The notes beneath the pieces are model-generated. The model was not told where the DNA came from. It ran no database searches and saw nothing but the letters and a program-made list of their open reading frames with translations. Both the position numbers and the translations under genes were made by a program. Shown in pieces: positions 8,533-9,777 of a stretch of DNA of 9,777 nt (the stretch's first letter is position 1; each line of letters starts with the position of its first letter). The DNA is from an uncultured Ruminococcus sp. (GTDB taxonomy: Bacteria; Bacillota; Clostridia; Oscillospirales; CAG-272). The stretch is from contig CADAXH010000038.1 of assembly GCA_902791785.1 (NCBI GenBank), forward strand, positions 1-9,777, given 5' to 3'.

Positions 8533-8601
8533 CAGATGGAAATTGATAATCCTGTACAGACAATGTACAAGAGAATCAGATTCCATCTGTTTTATTATTT
8601 T
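8533..8601 (+). terminator. Long-loop hairpin with T-rich tail after the operon
   Basis: CAGATGGAA (8533-8541) pairs perfectly with TTCCATCTG (8581-8589) and is followed by TTTTATTATTTT. Inside the 39-base loop two more stems can form: TTGAT/ATCAG (8543-8547 with 8575-8579, one G-U) and the self-complementary TGTACA copies at 8553-8558 and 8564-8569. Position and tail fit a rho-independent terminator for the operon, although the loop is much longer than usual. The hairpin spans 57 bases, about the length of the repeats that follow, and includes GTACAA as they do, so it may be a diverged member of that family. Confidence 0.65.
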
Positions 8602-8657
8602 CAAATAGAATGAGCTGAAACGTACAAATGTTCGTTTGATAAATTTCTATTGATAAA
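8600..8657. repeat. 58-base palindromic repeat, copy 1
   Basis: The left arm TTCAAATAGAA (8600-8610) pairs with TTTCTATTGA (8644-8653) apart from one bulge. An inner stem AAACG/CGTTT (8618-8622 with 8633-8637) closes a 10-base loop containing TACAAATG. The core CGTACAAATG aligns with the cores of the other copies. Confidence 0.65.
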
Positions 8658-8739
8658 AATAAAAAGAAAAACCAACAGTCTGAAGATAAACAAAAATGAT
8701 CCGTAAATAAGAAACGGATCAAAGATGGAAAAAACATAA
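8658..8739. other. A-rich spacer with an 8-bp hairpin (minus-strand terminator-like)
   Basis: TGATCCGT (8697-8704) pairs perfectly with ACGGATCA (8714-8721) around a 9-base loop. On the minus strand the stem is followed by ATTTTTG, so it could act as an intrinsic terminator for transcription entering from the right. On the plus strand it is followed by A-rich DNA and would not terminate. The flanking sequence does not match the 58-base repeat. Confidence 0.5.
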
Positions 8740-8797
8740 TTCAAATAGAAAAAGCCAAAACGAACAATTCATCGATTGAACATACTGCAATTGAAAA
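8740..8797. repeat. 58-base palindromic repeat, copy 2
   Basis: The left arm TTCAAATAGAA (8740-8750) and right end TTGAAAAT match the other copies, and the core CGAACAATTCATCG is at 8761-8774. The outer stem is weaker here, essentially TTCAA with TTGAA. The core can form a short hairpin, either GAA-CAA-TTC or CAAT with ATTG. It joins copy 3 directly. Confidence 0.65.
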
Positions 8798-8854
8798 TTC
8801 AACAGAAGGAACTGAAACGTACAATCATACATTAATAATTATAATATTTGAAAA
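8798..8854. repeat. 58-base palindromic repeat, copy 3
   Basis: TTCAACAGAA at 8798-8807, core GAAACGTACAATCAT around 8814-8828 and right arm ATATTTGAAAA at 8844-8854. It is head-to-tail with copies 2 and 4 without spacer. The spacing of about 57 bases defines the repeat period. Confidence 0.65.
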
Positions 8855-8911
8855 TCAAACAGAAGCAGGCAGGATGAACAATTCATTAATATGAGAGTTT
8901 GTATTTGAAAT
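8855..8911. repeat. 58-base palindromic repeat, copy 4
   Basis: TCAAACAGAA at 8855-8864, core ATGAACAATTCAT at 8873-8885 (a 5-bp hairpin, ATGAA with TTCAT around CAA) and right arm GTATTTGAAAT near 8901-8911. The outer arms pair through TCAAA and TTTGA. A 38-base A/T-rich spacer separates it from copy 5. Confidence 0.65.
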
Positions 8912-8949
8912 TTAAAAACCTGATAAGAGAATAAAATCAAAAATATTTT

Positions 8950-9008
8950 TTCAAACAGAAAAACAAAAAACGAACAATTCATCATCCGGACAATTTGTAT
9001 TTGAAAAT
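8950..9008. repeat. 58-base palindromic repeat, copy 5
   Basis: TTCAAACAGAA at 8950-8960, core ACGAACAATTCATCAT at 8970-8985 and right arm TGTATTTGAAAAT ending at 9008. This is close to the consensus in all three conserved blocks. The spacer after it (9009-9050) is A-rich and includes GAAACGATAAATG, possibly a decayed core. Confidence 0.65.
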
Positions 9009-9050
9009 AAAAAACGAAAAAAAGATGAATCAGAAACGATAAATGCAAAA

Positions 9051-9108
9051 CTCAAATAAAAAAGCGCAAATCGTACAAATCATCATACGAAAGCGCTGTA
9101 TTTGATAA
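9051..9108. repeat. 58-base palindromic repeat, copy 6, nested three-stem hairpin
   Basis: Three stems nest perfectly: TCAAATA/TATTTGA (9052-9058 with 9099-9105), AGCGC/GCGCT (9063-9067 with 9093-9097) and TCGTA/TACGA (9071-9075 with 9086-9090). The loop is CAAATCATCA. On the minus strand the AGCGC stem is followed directly by six T residues (complement of 9058-9063). This copy can therefore serve as an intrinsic terminator for the minus-strand gene at 9280-9627. Confidence 0.7.
9058..9097 (-). terminator. Candidate terminator of the minus-strand gene, inside repeat copy 6
   Basis: Read on the minus strand, AGCGC (9097-9093) and GCGCT (9067-9063) pair, with the inner TCGTA/TACGA stem stacked above, and the T-run complementary to 9058-9063 follows at once. 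It lies about 180 bases past the stop codon of the minus-strand gene. No intervening gene was found. Confidence 0.5.
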
Positions 9109-9246
9109 AATAGCCCAATAATAGCCTTTTTCGGTTCCCTCAATTATATAAAATTTGTATTTTGTATAATTGGATGTCAAGATTAAAGTATATGCGAAAA
9201 TGCACTACCCTAGGTTGTTATATCAAAAAATGTCTTTCTGATTCTC
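9109..9246. other. A/T-rich intergenic stretch with promoter-like motifs only
   Basis: No gene is supported here. A TATAAT sits at 9165-9170 on the plus strand with no matching -35 at normal spacing. On the minus strand a perfect TTGACA (complement of 9175-9180) lacks a good -10 at 15-18 bases. Neither is a convincing promoter alone. If either is active it would make a short RNA, to the right ending at the hairpin at 9247-9272, or to the left into the repeat array. Confidence 0.35.
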
Positions 9247-9280
9247 TGTCGTAACAGTACTGCGTTACAACATTCTTTTT
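9247..9280. terminator. Hairpin abutting the minus-strand gene's stop
   Basis: TGTCGTAAC (9247-9255) faces GTTACAACA (9264-9272) across the 8-base loop AGTACTGC. On the plus strand it has one C-A mismatch and is followed by TTCTTTTTC. On the minus strand the same position is a G-U pair, so all nine pairs form, but the nearest T-run lies about 14 bases further on. It may stabilise the 3' end of the minus-strand message or terminate rightward transcripts. Confidence 0.45.
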
Positions 9281-9627
9281 CAAGTTGGTCTTTTCGTTCT
9301 TTTCATTGCTTTATCAATTCTATTTTGCAAACGTAGAATTGTTTTTCCGAGATTACTTTTGTTCAAACCATCAAGTGAATCGATAATCAAATATGTTGAT
9401 TCCAACATTTTATTTTCGGATAAGAAAATAAAAAAAGCATTTTCATCCGCATGAGCTTTTGACAACATTTTCATTTCGGGTAAAACAATTGATTCTAATT
9501 GATTGACATTCCATTTTGTTTTTTTACTATCTAATTCTTTGTTAACTTGTTCGACAACTTTATTTGCGAGATTGACTATTTTTTTGTCATCTATTATATC
9601 TATTTTTCCAAGTGAGCAACCCACCAC
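9280..9627 (-). CDS. Hypothetical 115-residue protein, GTG start
   Basis: Starting at GTG on the complement of 9627-9625, the product is 115 residues, MVGCSLGKIDIIDDKKIVNL and onward, ending in the basic tail KAMKRTKRPT. It looks like a small, mostly helical, cytosolic protein. It has no signal peptide or membrane segment, one early cysteine, a mid-region FFIFLSENKMLESTYLII that is hydrophobic but too short and charged to span a membrane, and many Lys, Asn and Asp residues. An upstream in-frame ATG at 9645 would place the start in front of the strong AAGGAGG, which sits 6 bases before the GTG, so the GTG is preferred. It runs opposite to the housekeeping operon and is separated from it by the repeat array. 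No family could be recognised; DNA/RNA binding through the basic tail is only a possibility. Confidence 0.7.
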   Translation of the reverse strand: MVGCSLGKIDIIDDKKIVNLANKVVEQVNKELDSKKTKWNVNQLESIVLPEMKMLSKAHADENAFFIFLSENKMLESTYLIIDSLDGLNKSNLGKTILRLQNRIDKAMKRTKRPT

Positions 9628-9633
9628 TGTAGT

Positions 9634-9640
9634 CCTCCTT
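9634..9640 (-). promoter_or_regulatory. Strong Shine-Dalgarno that sets the GTG start
   Basis: The complement reads AAGGAGG, a near-perfect anti-16S match, 6 bases upstream of GTGGTG. Either GTG could initiate, with spacings of 6 or 9 bases. The ATG at 9643-9645 lies upstream of this site and is unlikely to be the real start. Confidence 0.8.
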
Positions 9641-9645
9641 CGCAT

Positions 9646-9777
9646 AGTATTCCTAATATTTTTTTGCCAATGACCTGGGCAGATTGTGTGATGTTCTCAA
9701 GCAACTTTTAACTTTTTGCACCATATGATTTTTCAATAATTATCGCTCGATATTGTTTGATGAATGTAATCAAAATG
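9646..9777. other. Upstream region of the minus-strand gene, no assignable feature
   Basis: No convincing sigma-A promoter was found. A TTGGCA with TACTAT on the minus strand has only a 15-base spacer and would put the transcript start inside the ribosome site. Two minus-strand frames stay open from the right edge for 14 and 22 codons. Either could be the tail of an upstream gene, but both are too short to judge. Confidence 0.4.

Noticed and set aside
8839..9048. A 69-codon minus-strand reading frame with an internal peptide repeat (FQIQ...MNCS twice)
   Set aside because: It is the repeat array read in translation: copies 4 and 5 are 96 bases apart, a multiple of three, so the same peptide appears twice. 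It has low-complexity composition, no ribosome site and crosses repeat boundaries.
8600..9108. CRISPR array
   Set aside because: There is no invariant 23-40 base repeat with unique spacers of even length. The conserved blocks are short, diverged and located at both ends and the middle of each unit, and no cas gene is present.
8600..9108. Integron attC sites or plasmid iterons
   Set aside because: No GTTRRRY/RYYYAAC core pair, no gene cassettes, no integrase, and no replication protein gene nearby.
9192..9254. A 20-codon plus-strand reading frame (MRKCTTLGCYIKKC...)
   Set aside because: No Shine-Dalgarno sequence, very short, and it ends inside the hairpin at 9247; no independent support.
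8600..9627. Type III toxin-antitoxin (ToxIN-like) with repeat RNA antitoxin
   Set aside because: The repeats lie downstream of the small gene in its own transcription direction, the protein is shorter than ToxN and shows no recognisable ToxN features, and the repeats are diverged rather than near-identical.

Overview
The window looks like a chromosomal segment of a low-to-moderate-GC Firmicute, most likely a clostridium of the Ruminococcaceae/Oscillospiraceae type. The evidence is a same-strand, tightly packed run recJ – rel – dtd – hemZ – uridine kinase-like – spoVB-like, Gram-positive style ribosome sites, A/T-rich intergenic DNA, and the HemZ and SpoVB families, which are typical of Bacillota. 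The taxonomic call rests on protein flavour and gene order only; no search was run.

Layout. Bases 1-56 hold the last codons of an OmpR-type response regulator. At 93 an open reading frame starts as a sensor histidine kinase (one membrane segment and the start of an extracytoplasmic sensor region). Around base 318-340 it changes, in frame, into RecJ that has lost its N-terminal catalytic DHH half. The upstream side is a two-component pair and the downstream side a housekeeping operon. The join is therefore either a genuine rearrangement or, more likely, an assembly chimera. From 1814 to 8509 the operon is intact: Rel (ppGpp synthetase/hydrolase), Dtd (D-aminoacyl-tRNA deacylase), HemZ (radical-SAM coproporphyrinogen dehydrogenase-like), a P-loop uridine kinase-family protein and a SpoVB/MurJ-like membrane flippase. 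Gaps are 7-35 bases. The set mixes DNA repair, stringent response, translation quality control, tetrapyrrole-type radical SAM chemistry, nucleotide salvage and envelope lipid export. It reads as a conserved housekeeping cluster rather than one pathway.

From 8510 to 9279 there is no convincing gene. This convergent intergenic region opens with a long-loop terminator-like hairpin. It then carries six diverged copies of a roughly 58-base imperfect palindromic repeat (arms TTCAAAYAGAA and TGTATTTGAAAAT, core CGWACAAWTCATC), plus an unrelated 8-bp hairpin. At least one copy (9051-9108) folds into a nested three-stem hairpin. This array is the most unusual structure in the window; no RNA or mobile-element family could be assigned to it.

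On the opposite strand, 9627-9280 encodes a 115-residue soluble protein of unknown function with a strong Shine-Dalgarno sequence and a GTG start. The remaining 9646-9777 shows nothing that can be assigned. No CRISPR array, rRNA, tRNA, insertion sequence or recognised defence system was seen.
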